A stretch of 16,551 bases of DNA from a bacterium (lineage in GTDB: Bacteria; SM23-31; JAUVVT01). Position 1 is the stretch's first letter, and every line of letters begins with the position of its first letter. The notes under the pieces were generated by a model. It did no database searches and was not told where the DNA came from. It saw only the letters and a list, made by a program, of their open reading frames with translations. The stretch covers positions 1-16,551 of the forward strand of contig JAUWXV010000059.1 of NCBI GenBank assembly GCA_030616165.1. Reading direction: 5' to 3'. The translations under genes and the position numbers were made by a program. Positions 15,473 through 16,551 of the stretch are shown here, in pieces.

Positions 15473-15997
15473 TTATTTTTCTTGTGGTTTTTCTTTTGGT
15501 TTCGGGTGGGCTATTTTTGAACATTTATCCTTGAAGTTAAATTCACGAATTGTATGAACAGAATCGCTATGGCATTTTAAGCAGTCTTTTTCTTTTGGGA
15601 GGAAGGTTTTGGTAATAAATTTTCGTCTGTGGCAAGCTTCGCAAGTTACTCCTTCTTCTTTTTTGTAGGTAGCTGTGAAGTATGATGCATCAAGTTCTCC
15701 ACCTGTAACGTGGCATTTCAAACATTCTTTGCTTCTTAGAGGATTTTCTTTTACATTGGCATTTTTCGCGTACAGCTTTGCTTTTTTTGATGAGAGGATT
15801 GTAAAAGCTTTTGAATGGAGGCTACTTTTCCAGACATTATACTGGGAACCTATCTTTTTGCTATTATGACAGGAAGAAGCACATTTTTCTACACCGACGT
15901 ACTGGTATTTGGATTTTTCTTGTGAAAGGTCGCTGTTTATGTAAAATATAAATGTAAGGAGAATAAAGACAATTGCTGATAAGTATATTTTCTTCAT
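15473..15997 (-). CDS. periplasmic tetraheme cytochrome c, c554-like
   Basis: 174 residues. The N-terminal segment (KKIYLSAIVFILLTFIFYIN) is a signal peptide or anchor. Four heme-attachment motifs are seen: C39-ASS-C43-H44 (a spaced CX3CH form), C92-LK-C95-H96, C119-EA-C122-H123 and C139-LK-C142-H143. The wording VGVEKCASSCHN, KECLKCHVTGGELDASYF, KKEEGVTCEACH fits the cytochrome c554-type multiheme family common in FCB bacteria. It carries electrons in the periplasm; partners are not visible here. The C-terminus is basic (AHPKPKEKPQEK). AGAAGGT (16007-16013) lies 9 nt before the ATG. It is 242 nt upstream of the GH2 gene on the same strand. An unpaired Cys159 is present. Confidence 0.88.
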   Translation of the reverse strand: MKKIYLSAIVFILLTFIFYINSDLSQEKSKYQYVGVEKCASSCHNSKKIGSQYNVWKSSLHSKAFTILSSKKAKLYAKNANVKENPLRSKECLKCHVTGGELDASYFTATYKKEEGVTCEACHRRKFITKTFLPKEKDCLKCHSDSVHTIREFNFKDKCSKIAHPKPKEKPQEK

Positions 15998-16064
15998 ATT
16001 TTATGTACCTTCTAACAGTTTGTTAGTTTTTATGTAAAAATATGTGATTTTTTTTCAATTATCC

Positions 16065-16091
16065 GATATTCCCCATATCAAAATTAAATAT
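16065..16091 (-). repeat. 27-bp element upstream of cytochrome gene, copy 2
   Basis: Same element as 15233-15259 (24 of 27 identical), here 68 nt upstream of the cytochrome ATG. It could be a shared regulatory site or the trace of a duplication when the cytochrome gene was inserted upstream of GH2. Confidence 0.55.
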
Positions 16092-16233
16092 AACTACAAC
16101 CAGTGTTTTCATCAAGTTGTAGATGAAATATATAAATTTTTTGGCGCTATTCAAACATTTTTTTCATAATATATTAACTATAAATTGACTATTCCTTTTA
16201 GGATAAGATGTTTTTTCACATAATAAGATTACA

Positions 16234-16320
16234 ATTAAATTATCCTAAGTTTTACTATTATGTCCTCACTATGAAAAATCGCAAGGAAGTTAAATATATA
16301 AGGTTTTCAGGAATTTTTTT
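16234..16320 (+). repeat. direct repeat copy B (~87 bp)
   Basis: Partner of 11931-12018. Collinear similarity resumes after a palindromic insert, with TGACGTT (16361-16367) and CAGAACCTCAA (16389-16399). Confidence 0.85.
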
Positions 16321-16329
16321 CAAAATGAG

Positions 16330-16355
16330 TAAGTGCGGTTCACGAACCGTACTTA
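16330..16355. repeat. palindromic insert within repeat copy B
   Basis: TAAGTGCGGTTC (16330-16341) pairs with GAACCGTACTTA (16344-16355) around AC, with one G-T mismatch. The 26-bp element is absent from the matching place in copy A, as shown by the spacing of the conserved TGACGTT and CAGAACCTCAA blocks. Its CGGTTCA/GAACCG core resembles the palindromes near the winged-helix gene. Confidence 0.6.
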
Positions 16356-16406
16356 TATACTGACGTTAAATTCTATCAAACCAGTGTTCAGAACCTCAAT
16401 GTAGGA

Positions 16407-16550
16407 TTACGTATAAACATAATGAAATAACTGTCCTTCATATAATTTTCCGATGTCGGCCTTGTGTTGGTCTATCCACTTCAATTCCATATCTATTAAT
16501 TGCTGTATCTGGCATTGAAGTAGGGCTGGCTTTTTGATACGAGTCCCCAA
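16407..16550 (-). CDS. C-terminal fragment of an unknown protein (runs off the window)
   Basis: The frame is open from the window edge to a TAA at 16407-16409, giving 47 residues that include LLQCQIQQLIDMELKWIDQH and KLYEGQLFHYVYT. The composition is protein-like, with an amphipathic helix, and the GC content is higher than in the surrounding intergenic DNA. The pattern W-I-x-x-H...LYEGQ recalls short proteins of the DUF5678 type, where a helix precedes 'Y-G-x-W/Y', but that is speculation. The N-terminus lies beyond the window. Confidence 0.4.
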   Translation of the reverse strand: MGTRIKKPALLQCQIQQLIDMELKWIDQHKADIGKLYEGQLFHYVYT

Positions 16551-16551
16551 C

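Noticed and set aside
11931-16435. Integron cassette with attC sites
   Set aside because: A GTTAAAT core-like heptamer exists at 16365-16371, but no matching inverse core or attC folding at proper spacing, no integrase, and the repeats do not look like attC.
1-16551. CRISPR array, tRNA or rRNA genes
   Set aside because: No regularly spaced repeats and no tRNA or rRNA-like segments were seen on either strand.

Overview
The window is AT-rich bacterial DNA, probably from an uncultured member of the FCB superphylum (KSB1/Calditrichota/Marinimicrobia-like). That placement rests on a minus-strand operon with a TonB-dependent receptor carrying an N-terminal carboxypeptidase-regulatory-like domain, a secreted protein ending in a fibronectin/FlgD-like 'VVPNPFN' tail, and a PorV/PorQ-type barrel. 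It is an inference from protein style; there is no rRNA to confirm it.

Layout. (1) 1-6470: receptor operon on the minus strand (TonB receptor, FN3 secreted protein, PorV-like protein cut by the window edge). A good sigma70-type promoter at 6442-6469 is followed by a terminator-like hairpin before the receptor start. A perfect GC-rich 17-bp-stem hairpin lies between the last two genes. (2) 6470-8491: very AT-rich, almost gene-free, with three weak small ORFs. (3) 8492-9650: a Tat-exported amidohydrolase-2 lipoprotein and an HU protein, both plus strand. (4) 9655-11656: an accessory-looking island with a coiled-coil winged-helix protein, an unknown helix-turn-helix protein and an HNH-nuclease-like protein. 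It contains many palindromic copies of a TTCA-N-TGAA motif, several of them inside the winged-helix gene itself. (5) 11657-16551: a glycoside hydrolase family 2 lipoprotein (exo-beta-glucosaminidase subgroup) and a small tetraheme cytochrome c, both minus strand. They lie between two ~88-bp direct repeats (about 89% identical), each accompanied by a different palindromic insert. The far end holds the C-terminal part of an unknown protein.

How it fits together. Region 1 is an outer-membrane uptake/secretion operon. The amidohydrolase, GH2 enzyme and cytochrome are exported metabolic proteins. The most novel-looking material is the palindrome/winged-helix/HNH island, the repeat-bounded GH2-cytochrome segment, and the compound three-stem structure at 12070-12143. 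All functional statements come from reading sequence and motifs; no database search was run.
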